A stretch of 64,000 nt of DNA, from assembly GCF_905171765.1 (NCBI RefSeq), contig NC_053393.1, positions 71,145,371 through 71,209,370 of the forward strand, written 5' to 3'. The stretch's first letter is position 1. Every line of letters begins with the position of its first letter. This document shows, piece after piece, positions 33,998-45,843 of this stretch. The stretch is from Bufo bufo (lineage: Eukaryota > Chordata > Amphibia > Anura > Bufonidae). A model generated the notes under the pieces. It made no database searches. It worked only from the letters and a program-made list of their open reading frames with translations, and had not been told where the DNA came from. A program made the position numbers and the translations under genes.

Positions 33998-34599
33998 GCG
34001 GCACCTCCCGCGGCATCTTGGTGTGGACAGAGCAAAAGGGTACATACCACACCAATCTGCTTCCACTTGCAAGAGGAAGTGACCAGAACAGAGAGGAGGT
34101 ATATGTGACCTTCAGGATTTCCTGCACCGCCCCCATCCTGTCTAAGGAGGATCCTCAGTGAATTAACCATTAATGACCCCAATCTGCAACCTACTTAACC
34201 ATTACTGAGACGGGGCCAGCTCCCTAAACGCCCCTAAGTCCCTAAGCACCCTCCCTATAAAGTCGGGCGCTTGCCAGACTGGCTGATATAGCCCGGGCCT
34301 CACATGTGCACCAGTATGAGGATTAGTAAGACCGCAGAGTGCACCTGTCCTTGTTTTTGGTATATTATTTTTACTGTTTATCACATCCACACATTTGCTC
34401 TTGTAATTCGCCCACTGGCTCCTGGTATTGCCCATACGGCCCAGGTAGGTTTAGCGTTAGGTCCCAAGCTACTTGAGAAACCTTGGTGCGGTGCTCGGGC
34501 TCAGGCATGTCCTCCAAATAGGATATGTTGGCTAATCTCTCAATTTTAGTCTGTAGAATGTAAGCCCTTGTGGGCAGAGCTCTCTCCTCCTGTACCATA

Positions 34600-34930
34600 A
34601 TATATAATGATAATTGCCTCCCAAGACCAGTTCCCTGGGTACAACCTGCCTCCAGATCCACCATCCCGAATGTTTATGGAGTAATACAGTGCAATGGAGG
34701 AAACCTGAGTTAGCAAAAAAAACAACACGTTTCTGATGATCCTTATTTTTATCTGAAATACAACTTTCCCAACTTCCTTTTGCTCTTAAACATGCAAAAT
34801 GTGTTGCTTGTTATTTTACTGAGTCAACCTTTCCCCATTTTATTGGTGAGAATCAGGTCAGCTACCACACCTTTAGATGTTTTATTGTCATTCATTGTAA
34901 TTATCATTCTTCAGCCTTCCCGATTTGACC
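34600..34930. other. No gene recognised
   Basis: AT-rich sequence with no identifiable repeat or frame. Confidence 0.4.
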
Positions 34931-34931
34931 T

Positions 34932-35545
34932 CCTAACCCTTTAAGGACTGGGTCAATTTTATTTTTGCGTTTTTGTTTTTTCCTCCCCACATTCCAAGAG
35001 AAATAACTTTTTTGTTCACATAGTTATATGGAGGCCTATTTTCTATGGGATAAGTATTTAACTTTTTAATGGCGCCATTTAATGTACTATATCTTGTATT
35101 ACAAAAAAAAAAATTTGAATGGGGGTAAAATTGAAATAAAAAAAAATTCTGCCTTGGTTTTTCAGGTTTTGCTTTTACAGTGTTGACTATGCTGTAAAAA
35201 TGACTTAATTCTGCAGGTCAGTACGATTGGCACAATACCAATTTTTTGTTTGTTTTTTATTTAACAAAAAATATAAAACCTTTGAAAAAATAAAAATTAT
35301 TTTTGCATCACCATAATCTGAGACCCATAACTACAGAACAGTGTGTGGGCTTGTTTCTTTGTGGACCAAGCTTTACTTTTCATTGGTACCATTTTGGGGT
35401 ACATACAACTTTCTGATCACTTTCTATTTAATGTTTTGGGGGCAGAGGTGACCAAAAAATAGAGAATGGCACATTTTAATTTTTTTTTCATTCACTGTGC
35501 AGGGCAAATATTTTTATGCTTTAATTATTCTATGTCATTGTCTAT
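34932..35545 (+). mobile_element. TTAA-type element fragment
   Basis: It begins CTAACCCTTTAAGGACTGGG, close to the terminus at 46431 (TTAACCCCTTAAGGACT), and continues AT-rich with poly-A/T blocks. The right end is not identified. Confidence 0.5.
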
Positions 35546-37336
35546 GGGATTTTGACTGCGTGTAAGGCACTCATGGAGGAAACCGGACAAATCCGGCAGA
35601 GGAACAGCCTGCTGGATACCTTACCACATGTTTTCAGGTAGCCTAAGCTTCTGTAAGATCAAATATAAATTTCAGTAAGGATAGCTGCTGTGACATCATC
35701 AGAAGAATGGGCCAGGAAAGTTGTGATATCACAAATGTAATTCTGTCAGGTAAGCTGTTCTGACATCACAACTGGGTTTCAGTCAGGTGAGCTACTGTGA
35801 CATCATAAGTGGAACAGCTCTAGCACATGCCAATGAGTTCTCATATTCATGGTTCCCCCTGCCCACCTGCTGCTGATTCATATGGAAAAAAAACTGTGAG
35901 GCTCATTGGCAGGTGCTGGAGCTGTTAGGATATAAATGTGAGGGCATCATAAAACTGGTGACAGATTCCCTTTAAAGGGTTAGTACTAAGGTTCACCACT
36001 TTAAAATGTTTACTGAGATTATATTTGTGTAATGTTTGTGTATAGGCAGCAAAGCTTAGCTGAGCTGTCAGGAGACAAGCTGGACCTGCCCGTCTGGATA
36101 GAGAATCTTTTCTGAGCAGACATAGTAGAAGAACATGCATGTGTGAACTGCTCACAACTAGGCCTAATCCAGGGAACCTTCATTCCTGAGACTGAAAGCC
36201 GCCAGAGATCAACTAAACTGAGAGACTACCCCTAAGAGATGGAGAACAGACATTTTCAGATGGTTGAGAACCACTTAGGCCCTGTTGAACTGAGACAGTA
36301 AGGTAAATGCATGTTTATAGCAATAGATATTACTGCTTGTCAAAAGGATTAATTGCCTTGGTTGCCCACCCCACTTCTGATACAGACTGGCCATCCAGAT
36401 CTAAGGACTGCTCTCCGTAGACTGGGCATTGCATAAAGTGTTAATGATGATGGAATTGCACAACTGTGGTTATTTGGGAAGGTTGCAAGTGTATCTAGAG
36501 AGAGACTAAGGGAAGACTACTACCATCATTGCCACCTCCTATATAGAACCTTTGGGAGAGACTTGCTGTGTCATATACCTCAGAACTGTGCCTACTGCGT
36601 ATTTCTGTACTACAACTTCCATCATCTGTTCAGTAAAGAGAGACATTATTTAATAATCATACGGGCTTGGTCATTGACTCCACCATCCACCGCTGACCCC
36701 CTAGGTTCTGCACTCTTGCCTTGTACCATGCTAATTATCCATCTAACATAAATGGCACCCCAGACAGGAGCCCCTAAAAGCCCAGAGGGATAAAAGGGTG
36801 CGCCCTCCCAACACTGTGCCCTGGGTAGTGCTAGAGGGAGAAGGATTAGCCTCCATGTGGACCACAACCACCCTCATTGCCACCACACCTCCCCTGCAGG
36901 CTGGCACACCATAACATCACAAGTGGGTTTTATTCAGGTAAGCTACTGTGACAGAGAAAAGATTCTTGTGAGGAAGATTGCTTCAGAGAAAGAACTTGGC
37001 CTGTTAGCTACCTTGTAGCTGTGAAAACTGTAAGATCTGTGGAAAACGGAAAACTGCCAGTCCATGCATGAGAAGAACTGTGATTGCTGGATTTGAACTT
37101 TATCTGCAAGTAAAGAAATGTTCATCTGTTTAACCGGCCTCATCATTGCCTCACACTTCAGGGGACCCTGCCTTGCACCTCACACATCATCACCACCAAG
37201 GCCACACCACCCAACACCAGGCAGAAGAACCCAAGAACCAAGATGTGCCCAGAAGGGAACAAAAGATGCGCTCTTCTCGTCAATGCACGCCCCAGGGGAC
37301 CATCAGAGTGAGTAACTACTGCCTCCAGTATTGATA
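35546..37336. other. Unclassified repeat-derived sequence, no gene
   Basis: GTGACATCA-type motifs recur (35690, 35758, 35800, 36910), indicating decayed MITE pieces. Segments near 36480-36760 and 36945-37140 have LTR-like features (TATAGAACC, AGTAAAGA followed by pyrimidines), but I could not find matching ends or duplications. Confidence 0.35.
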
Positions 37337-37344
37337 CTGCTATT

Positions 37345-37940
37345 TAGAGATGAGCTAATTTCTTAAAAGTTCGATTCGGCTGATTCGGCGAATTCCACAA
37401 AAAAATTTGCTTCGTGACTAATTACTTTGTCACGAAGCGCATTTTTTTGTAAGTAGCGGGTGCAATGACGGGGAGCTGCGATAGCGCCGCCTCCGTCATT
37501 GTACCTCTCAGATGCCGCGTTTATACATGATAGCGGCATCTGAGTGTAAAATTAACAATAATTTTTTTTTTAATCAAACTTACCGCCTCCATTTGCACAC
37601 GACGGGCCAGCCGCCACCATCTTGCTTGAAGATCTCGGCCGAAATCCTGTGCGCCGCAAGATTACGTCATCACACCGGCTGGGGTGGTGACATATGACGT
37701 CATCACGCCGGCTGGCGTGATGATGGAATCTTGCGCCGCACGGGATTTCGGCCGAGATCTTCAAGCAAGATGGAGGCTGGCGGCCCGTCGTGTGCAAATA
37801 GAGGAGGTAAGTTTGAATTTTTTTCTTTTTTATACTATTTCAGATTAAATCTATTCGCTGACACGAAGCACGAGGAAATTCGGCTTCTAGGCGAATCGAA
37901 GTTACCCTGAAAATCGTGGGATTCGAATCGTTCTTCTCTA
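37345..37940. mobile_element. hAT-type MITE, 8-bp duplication
   Basis: The left end TAGAGATGAGC and the complement of the right end (TAGAGAAGAACGAT) pair partly. Flanks CTGCTATT and CTACTATT match in seven of eight bases. Palindromic arms include TTGCTTCGTGAC / GTCACGAAGC and an inner hairpin at 37660-37760. Confidence 0.75.
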
Positions 37941-38164
37941 CTACTATTACTTGCATCATCTCCTCTGGGAACATATACTGTTCTTGCAAATGTCTTTGCC
38001 ATAGTGAGCACTTATAAAGAGAGGGCCTCCTTTTGTCATCTATAGTTTTGGGTTTCCATGGCAGTTGGGAGCCTAACAATTGTCCCCAGAGCTGCTGTCC
38101 CTGGCCAATAGATAAATCAATCAATAAAATGTAGCAATAAGTTATATAAAAAATACTTAAAACA

Positions 38165-38680
38165 GTGAAAGGGAATCTGTCACCCTATCATTTTGCATCA
38201 GAAAATGCAGTTTGTACCATTTGTAGTGCATGTAAGGCACAGCTGCACCTTGTTTTTCAGTATCATCTATTCATATTTTATGTTTTATCACTTAATATAC
38301 GTATTTAAAGAGAATCTGTCACCAGCGACCTCCCAATCCAACTATTTGCATAGACACATAGCTGTGTCTCCCCTGATTAAAACGCTGTTTTTTTGTTGTT
38401 GATCTGAGTGTTCCGGAGTTATGATACTTTTTTAAAATATGCAAATTAGGCCTATTTAGGAGGCGGTAAGTTTGATTAAAATATTTTTTATTGTTAATTT
38501 TACACTCAGATGCCGCGATCATGTATGAACGCGGCATCTGAGGGGTACAATGATGGGGCGGCGCTATTGCACTGGTACAGGAAAAAGAGGTGCAGCTAAG
38601 CGTAGTCTTATACTGTATGCACTACATACGGTACAAACGGTATTTTCTGATGCAAGGGTGAGGTGTGACAGCCATGAGGT
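38165..38680. mobile_element. Nested MITE pair
   Basis: Outer arms GGAATCTGTCACCCTATCA (38172) and the complement near 38640-38675 enclose a second MITE half beginning TTTAAAGAGAATCTGTCACC (38306). A block at about 38455-38570 is the complement of part of the hAT MITE at 37480-37590. Confidence 0.6.
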
Positions 38681-38837
38681 GATGTAATGAAGAGAAAAGT
38701 GGCACATTTATCATTCTGCGTGCACAGTTTTGCTAAAGCCCTATTCACAAGACTGTATTTTTGCTCCGCATCCGATCCATTCATTTTTTAGGGCTGCAAA
38801 AAATGCAGACAGCAGACGCTGTCCGCATCCGCACACG

Positions 38838-38960
38838 ATGACGCATGTTCGGCTCATTCGTAGTCAGGGAGAGCTGTGCTGAGGAAGGGACAGACAGTGT
38901 AGGGAGTGATTTAAGAATATTTTTACCACCAAAACTTTTCAGAGAAACCAAAAGTCCTTT
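38838..38960 (+). mobile_element. hAT 5' leader fragment
   Basis: GTCAGGGAGAGCTGTGCTGA followed by GGACAGACAGTGTAGGGAG precedes the second hAT transposase remnant. A MITE end follows and separates it from the coding part. Confidence 0.4.
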
Positions 38961-38961
38961 T

Positions 38962-39112
38962 AGGTTCCATTCACACGTCCGCAATTTCGTTCCGCATTTA
39001 GCGAAACGGAATTAGGGACCCATTCATTTCTATGGGGCAGCACGATGTGCTGCCCGGATACGGAATTGCGGACCCGCACTTCCGTGTCCGCAATTCCGTT
39101 CCCGAAGTATCC
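38962..39112. mobile_element. MITE fragment
   Basis: Begins GGTTCCATTCACACGTCCGC and contains complementary CGGAATTGCGG blocks. One end only is recognisable. Confidence 0.5.
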
Positions 39113-40718
39113 GCGTGCAGCACCAGTCATCAGTCAGTAACTGGAAGCAGTGTAGCACTGCAGTGGGGAAGCGGCAACAGGCCAAGCTGAAGCTGATATG
39201 CTTAAGTGACAAACAGCACACCGCCGCAGAGCTGTGGCAGGGGATAAGAGACCAGACTGTTGTGTGGATCTCGCCACTCAACCTAGAACCAGGCATGGTT
39301 GTGTGTGATAATGGCCGTAACTTGGTGGCAGCTTTGGAGCTCGGGAAGCTCACACACATCCAATACCTAGCCCACGTCTTAAACTTAGTGGTTCAGCGGT
39401 TTCTCAAAATCGACCCCAATTTGCCTGAGCTACTGGTGATGCTGCGCCGCGTGTGTGCACATTTCCGAAAGTCATCGACAGCTTCAGCCGGTCTGTGAAT
39501 GCTGCAGCAGCGCTTGAAATTGGCAGCTCGCCGGCTGTTGTTCGACGTGATCACACGCTGGAACTCCACGTTCCACATGTTGGCCAGGCTTTGTGAGCAG
39601 CAGAGGGCAGTAGTGGAATATCAGCTGCAACATGGTCGTCGCCTTTCCAGTCAGCTTCCGCTATTCACAAGCGAGGAGTGGGCATGTATGTCTGACCTCT
39701 GTGAGGTTTTAAGAAACTTTGAGGAATCAACACAGATGGTGAGCGGTGATGACGCTATTATCAGCGTAACCATCCCACTTCTGTGTCTACTCAAACGCTC
39801 GATGCTCATAATTAAGGACGACGCTTTGCATGTGGAAGAGGTGGAAATAGGGGAAGACATTACACAGGGTGATAGCCAGTCTGTTTGTCTTCTCAGCGCT
39901 AATTGGACGATGAAGAGGAGGAGGAGCAGGAGACTGTTGCCTCCGCTACAGAGGGTAGTACCCATGGAAGTTTAACTCCACCTGTTCTGCGTGGGTGGGC
40001 AGAAGAGGAGAAAGAGGATGAGGAGATTGGGAGTGATCCTCCTGATGACAACAGCAAAGTCTTGCCTGTTGGTACTCTAGCACACATGGCTGACTTCATG
40101 TTAGGCTGCCTTTCCCACGACCCACGCGTTATACGCATTTTAGACAATACGGATTACTGATTGTTCACCCTTCTCGACCCCCGCTACAAAGAGAACTTCT
40201 CATCTCTCATTCCTCTGGTGGAGAGGACGAGCAAAACGGTGCAATACCAGAAGATCCTTGTGGAAAAATTGCTCCAAAAATTTCCATCTGACAACGCTGG
40301 CGACAGAGTCCGTAGTTCCTTGGCCAACCGAGGAGGGGAGACAAGGGGAACACACAGCAGTTCCAACAGATGCAGGGCAACACTCTTCAAAGCCTGGGAC
40401 AGTTTCATGACACCCCGCCAGCACCCTCACCCTGATGCACGGCCTAGTGTCACAAGGAGAGAAACATTTTGGAAGATGGTGAAGGAGTACATAGCAGACC
40501 GTGTCAGCGTCCTCAATGATCCCTCAGTGCCTTACAACTACTGGGTGTCCAAGCCGGACACGTGGCACGAACTGGCGCTCTATGCCTTGGAGGTGCTGGC
40601 CTGCCCTGCCGCCAGCGTTTTGTCTGAGCGGGTATTTAGTGCTGCTGGTGGCATTATAACAGATAAGCGTATCCGACTGTCAACTGAAAATGCTGACAGG
40701 TTGACTCTATATATATAA
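39112..40718 (+). pseudogene. Second hAT transposase, 5'-truncated
   Basis: Related to but clearly different from the frame at 28056. Landmarks: AELWQGIRDQTVVW, MVVCDNGRNLVAAL, YLAHVLNLVVQRFL, an internal stop at about 39496-39498, then TRWNSTFHMLARLCEQQ, TIPLLCLLKRS, an acidic frame-shifted stretch, FTLLDPRYKENF after a stop near 40158, and an intact hAT dimerisation domain (YWVSKPDTWHELALYALEVLACPAASVLSERVFSAAGG) ending at the 40716 stop. The N-terminal BED-type finger and first domain are missing. hAT transposases act as multimers on 8-bp targets; this copy cannot. Confidence 0.88.
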
Positions 40719-41101
40719 AAATGAACAAGGCCTGGATTGCCCCTGACTTCTCTACTCCACCAGAGGAAAGCTGATGAACATAAAGGCACTTTAAATGTGT
40801 TGTTTATAATGTACTGAATACACTGTATTCCCATGCACCCCTTTGAGGGACAGTGAGGGAATTATAAAATGCTCATTTCACTTGCCTATACATTCCTTAC
40901 TCAAAAATGGTTGCCAGCTCTTCCTTTCCTCCCCCGAGTGAAGCTTACAGAAACTAAGATGACTCCTCCATATGGGACCCACCCTGTGCACACGAGATAA
41001 GGACCCTGGGAGAAGACGACCTTATATGGAACCAGCCAATCATGAACTGCCAAATGTACTATAGCACATTGCCTATGTAAACCTATGTTGTGTGTCCTAT
41101 A
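40719..41101. mobile_element. hAT 3' part joined to an LTR-like segment
   Basis: After the transposase stop there are about 120 bases of hAT trailer. Then, from about 40850, comes a stretch with a CCAATCA box (about 41034) that, if the 41102-43350 element is removed, continues into CCTATATAAGG and an AATTAGG-ending segment at about 43450. This looks like a promoter-bearing LTR split by the insertion. Ends and family are not established. Confidence 0.35.
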
Positions 41102-43350
41102 CAGTGGCGCACCTACAGGGGGGGTCCAGCGGGTCTGGACCCCCCTAGAACAACCAGACATTTTTTTTTTATTTATCCCTCAGGGCCGCACCGCCGATCA
41201 CCACAGGCGGCGCGGCCCTGTATGTAATTGCGGCAGCGGCGGTGGTGGCGGCGGGCAGTAGGAGATGAGCGCTTTCCATTGTGGAAGCGCTCATCTCCAT
41301 ATCCATCCTGTGCTGCGGCAGGGGAGGGAGAGGTGTGTCCCTCCCCTGTTCTTCTGATAGGCCGCAGGCACTAATGCCTGCAGCCTATCAGAGGCCGGCT
41401 CAGGCGGCGCGATGACGTCATCATCGCGCCGCCTGAGCCGGGCAGCACACAGCAGGGACACAGGCCGGAAGAGCCTGCATCACATCGCTGCTGATGGAGG
41501 TAAGTATCAGTGTTTTCTATTTTTTTCTTTTTTTTTTTTTTGAGGAGAGGGGAGAGGGGAGGGGAGGGGGGGTTAGGGGGAGCTGGCACTATGGGGGCAT
41601 CTGACAATACTTACAGCCCAATTTTTTTTGGGGGTGGCACTCTGGAGCATTTCTTACTGGCACATTATGGGGGGGGGGCCACCATGGGGGAGAGGAGCAT
41701 CTGGTGGCACTATAGGGGCATTATTTGGGGGCATTATGGGGGAAGTGGGGGTTCTAAAGGGGACTTTTTTTCTTATTGGCACATTATGGGGGCATTATGG
41801 CATCTGGTGGCACTAAGGGTGCATTTTTTACTGGCACATTATGGGGGGGGGGGCACCATCTGGGGGGTCTAAAGGGGCTTTTTTTTTATTGACACATTAT
41901 GGGGGGCACTATAGGGGAGAACGGCACTATGGGGCATCTGGTGGCACTATAGGGGCATTATTTGGGGGCACTATGGGGGCATTATTTGGGGGCACTATGG
42001 GGAAGTGGGGGCTCTAAAGGGGCCTTTTTTCTTATTGGCACATTATGGGGGGCATTATGGCATCTGGTGGCACTAAGGGGCATTTTTTACTGGCACTATA
42101 GGGGAGAGCGGCACTGTGGGGCATTATTTGGGGGCACTATGGGGGAGTGGAGCACTATTGGGGCATATGGTGGCACTTAGAAGGGGCATTTTTTACTGGC
42201 ATATTATGGGGGACACTATGGGAAAGGGCGAGAAGAGCACTATGAGGGCATTTACTGGGGCACTATATAGGGGTATTTTATACTGGCATACATTATGGGG
42301 ACATTAGCTCAACTGCGGGCACTAAGCGGGGGTATTTCATGTACTGTCATATTATAGGGAGAATTATTACTACTAGGGAGTATTAGCTTTACTACTACTG
42401 GGTGTCTATGATTACTAGTATGGGTACTATAGGGGCATTATTACTACTAAGTGTGCTCTGGCAGAGAATTATTTCTATTGGTGGGATTTTGGGGAGCACT
42501 GTTACTTTGGGGGGCACCCTGGCACAGTATCAGCTTAGCACAATAATTTTTGGGGGACATTATCTTTATACTATTAGTGTCTGGGCGCAGTTACTTTTTA
42601 GAGCACTGTGTGCCAATAATTGTTGAAGGGGGCACTATCTGTGTGGTAGTAGTATTTCCAGGGGGACTTTCTCTGCAGTATAGTATTGGGGGTGGCAGGA
42701 AAGGATGTTCAGAAGATGATGGAAATGTGGGAAACTAATGTCTGTTTGTTAATCTCTGCAGAGACGGGAGATGGCTGAAAAATCATCATGGCGGTCTGGT
42801 CTGAATGGAGAAGATAAAGAAAGAGAATCCCTGGATGTAAGAGGTATGGAGGAGAGGAGATGCTCCAGCTCCTCCCCCTGCCATTTGCAGAAGAAGGATT
42901 CAGAGCTGGGTGAGGACGGCCAAAGGGGGCAGCAGGCCACGGGCGGGTGGCAGATGGTGGGGGGAACCACAGGGCTTGAGCAGGATCAGGGGAGGGAGGA
43001 GAGCAGAGGAGCTTCCTGGCTGTAGCTTGTTGTATAAGCAGGCAGTGCAGCCAGGACAGGCCTCCCCTCTCCGTATGATATGTAGAGACAGGCCTCAACT
43101 ATAGAATTTCAGCTGTACAGTGTTTGTTGGGCGTGGCCTATTATATGTAGGAGGGGCTTTTGATAATGGGCGGGGCTAAAAATGGCGGCGCGTGCATTAT
43201 TCCATTCCTGCAGAGCTTTTAGAAATGGCCAAGTAAAAGAATCAGCGCTACACACTACAGCCAATTCCCCCCCCCCCATCCGCACTACACATGCCACATT
43301 TTTTTGCCTTTCGGACCCCCCCCTAGACAAAATTCCTGGGTGCTCCCCTG
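41102..43350 (+). mobile_element. Non-autonomous hAT-type element, 2.2 kb
   Basis: GTCCTATA flanks both ends exactly (41094-41101 and 43351-43358), an 8-bp duplication typical of hAT. The left end is CAGTGGCGCACCTACAGG; the right end GGGTGCTCCCCTG is a diverged complement. Internal sequence: GC-rich palindrome (41185-41470), poly-T, then a G-rich minisatellite (41570-42680) and a purine-rich tail. No transposase. Confidence 0.8.
41570..42680. repeat. G-rich GGCACTATGGGG minisatellite
   Basis: Irregular units built from GGCACTATGGGGGCATTA, ACTGGCACATTATGGG and CTAAAGGGG blocks with T-runs. Runs of five to ten G occur throughout. Frames read as MGALWGHYLG-type peptides are artefacts. Confidence 0.85.
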
Positions 43351-43589
43351 GTCCTATATAAGGCATCACCCCGCCCTATTAAAGGAAGAGAATCTTGGAA
43401 GTGCTCCAACTGAACAGTGTGTGTCAGTGTGTTCTTCCGGCGTGCACGCATTCTATTAATTAGGTTTAACGGCAGATCACCACTTTTAATCTGAGGTTGA
43501 TCAGATCCAAATCACCCCTTCCACCACAAACAAGGGTATATGGTTGAATCTTCCTTTTCTCATCCTTCTCCTCTTCCATCATATCAATG

Positions 43590-45625
43590 CTTATTCGTCG
43601 CATATAATGCCCTCACATATAATCTTTTACAGGGTCAGTTCAGCTGCAGGCCCTTGTATATAATTTTTTAGAGGGTCAGCTCACCAGCAGGCCCTCACCT
43701 ACAATGTTTTACAGGGTCAGCTTACCAGCAGGTGCAGTGACCAGGCTATGGGTATAATAGTCTATAGTTTGTTTGTGACGCCAATTGCAGCGTGCACAGG
43801 GTATTGTCACAGGGCCATTCAAAGATGTTATAACGCACGTCCCAGGTTAGGAATGTCAGAGTGGTGTAATGTCTCTGTATGGTAGTGGTAATGGTGTCAA
43901 CGTTGTCTCCTACCTGGGTACGGCTGGACTCCTGGATCCTGGCTCACTTGCAATAAATTAAGGGTAGTAATAGTGGGAGTAATAGAGGAATTTGCAGCAG
44001 AAATTGAGATCCAGACTTTTGGTGAAGTTCAAACTTGTCTTTACTGATTGTAACTTTCATCCAAGCAAGATACAGCATTTGTCTTAGGTCCCAGCAGTTA
44101 TTGGCAATGGTTGGCAGAGATTTATCTTCTGCTCTATCAACCTGGAGCTTGCAGGAAAAGACGTCTGCTTTGTTAGCTCTATACTGTGGGCAGGAATTTG
44201 GCTTCTGCACTTTCTATCTTCTGCTGTCTGGGGACTGACTAGCTGAGGAGGAATGGCTTCTCCTAGGGTCTCTGGATTTTACTCACAGTTATCTTCTCAG
44301 GGTATGGTTTCTTCCTGTAACTGGAGTTGTCTGTAACTTTTTGCTTTGTGTCATCCAGCTGCAGAGCTCAGACTGGGAATTTAATCAGATCTCAGCATGA
44401 GACTTGATCCTTGATGTCTTCCCTATGCAGGGAGGGCTAGAACTGGTTCTAACAGTTTTTTTTCTCCCTTGATGCAGGATGTGGGAACCTCCACTCCCCT
44501 TAAGCAGGGGGGCAGAACAGAACAGGATCTTTCCACTCTGAACGGCCATAACATTAAAACTATCCTTACCAATGATGCTGGTCAACCTGGAACATTACAA
44601 GGAAAAAATTACCTTTAACATGGTTTTATGCACATTTGTGAATGACATAATCAAAATCACATCAAATGACAATATAATGGCTCCTGAAGGGCAGTAGCGG
44701 GGTAGAAGAGTTTACTAACACAACTCTGGGGTGCTACACAGGCCCTCACATATAATTTTTTAGAGGGTCAGCTCACCAGCAGGCCCTCACCTACAATGTT
44801 TTACAGGGTCAGCTCACCAGCAGGCCCTCACCTACAAAGTTTTACAGGGTCAGCTCATCAGCAGGCCCTCGCATATAATATTTTACAGGGTCAGCTCACC
44901 AGCAGGCATTCACCTACAATCTTTTACTGGGTCAGCTCACCTGAAGGCCCTCGAATATAATTTTTTACAGGGTCATCTCACCTGTAGGCCCTCACCTGCA
45001 ACCTTTTAGAGGGTCAGCTCACCAGCAGGCCCTCGCCTACAATCTTTTACAGGGTCAGTTCACCAGCAGGCCCGCACCGTAAATCTTTTACAGGGTCAGC
45101 TCACCAGCAGTTTCTCGCATATAATGTTTAACAGGGTCAGCCTACCAGCAGGACCTCACCTACAACCTTTTAGAGGGTCAGCTCACCAGCAGGCCCTCAC
45201 ATATAATTTTTTACAGGGTCAGCTCACCAGCAGGCCCGCACCTAAAATCTTTTACAGGGTCAGCTCACCTGCAGGACCTCACCTACAACCTTTTAGAGGG
45301 TTAGCTCACCAGCAGGCCCTCACCTACAATCTTTTACAGGGTCAGCTTATCTGCAGGCCTTGCACCTAATATCTTTTACAGGGTCAGCTCACCTGCAGGC
45401 CCGCACCAAAATTTTTTTACAGGGTCAGCTCACCAGCAGTTTCTCGCATATAATGTTTAACAGGGTCAGCCTACCAGCAGGACCTCACCTACAACCTTTT
45501 AGAGGGTCAGCTCACCAGCAGGCCCTCACATATAATTTTTTACAGGGTCAGCTCACCAGCAGGCCCGCACCTAAAATCTTTTACAGGGTCAGCTCACCTG
45601 CAGGCCCTCACCTAATTATACCTAA
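43590..45625 (-). repeat. 41-bp tandem array
   Basis: About 25 units with TTTTACAGGGTCAGCTCACC and AGCAGGCCCTCACCTACAAT parts; a larger block (about 45110-45290) recurs at about 45410-45600. Interrupted by the solo LTR at 43733-44738. Frames on the plus strand are artefacts. Confidence 0.9.
43733..44738 (-). mobile_element. Solo LTR (TGTAG family) in the 41-bp array
   Basis: CAGG at 43729-43732 and 44739-44742 flanks it exactly. Minus-strand start TGTAGCACCCCAGAG and end GGTCACTGCA. AGTAAAG lies near 44040. Third member of the family with 12568 and 23200. Confidence 0.85.
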
Positions 45626-45626
45626 T

Positions 45627-45843
45627 AGGTAATTTGCGTGCATGCTGCCTTGCTTGCATGTGGTAGCCGTAGCCATTTCTCAGGCTCCCTCTCTCGAATT
45701 GAACTCTGACTCCCCGTTACCCGTGGTCACCATGGGTGGCACTGAAAATAACATCAAAAGTTGATAGGGCAGACATCCAAATGGATCATCGCCATCACGG
45801 GGAGGTGCGATCAGCCCTAGGTTATCTAGAGTCACCAAAGCGG
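45627..45843 (-). pseudogene. 18S rRNA fragment, antisense on plus strand
   Basis: Read on the minus strand, this is recognisable as the 5'-domain region of eukaryotic 18S rRNA: TTTGGTGACTCTAGATAACC, TGTCTGCCCTATCAACTTTT, CCATGGTGACCACGGGTAAC, GGAGCCTGAGAAATGGCTAC and the GCAAATTACC end. Roughly 215 bases are colinear with the gene, diverged by perhaps 15-20%. Array sequence adjoins both sides. It is not a gene; it is a captured piece of ribosomal DNA within a transposon-like repeat. Confidence 0.9.

Larger units (their letters stand above)
31880..34560. mobile_element. Penelope-like element remnant with inverted arms
   Basis: The left arm (about 31885-32110) and right arm (about 34300-34560) are complementary: both hold ACAAGGACAGGTGCACTCTG, ATGAGGATTAGTAAG-type and CCTGGGCCGTATGGGCAATA-type blocks. 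Such facing copies, with CGCGTTTCGG near 33060, fit the terminal repeats of Penelope-like elements. Between them are GC-rich degenerate repeats (32200-32900) and a later MITE (33319). No reverse-transcriptase frame survives. Confidence 0.5.

Noticed and set aside
35925..36155. Small minus-strand frame as a gene
   Set aside because: No domain, no codon preference, in repeat-derived sequence.
41510..42307. Gly/His/Trp-rich frames as a structural protein
   Set aside because: Translation of the G-rich minisatellite; frames shift whenever unit length changes.
45124..45632. Plus-strand frames with QGQLTSRPAP-type repeats
   Set aside because: Translation of the 41-bp tandem array.
45627..45843. 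Functional rRNA gene
   Set aside because: Only about 215 bases of 18S, diverged and flanked by repeats on both sides.
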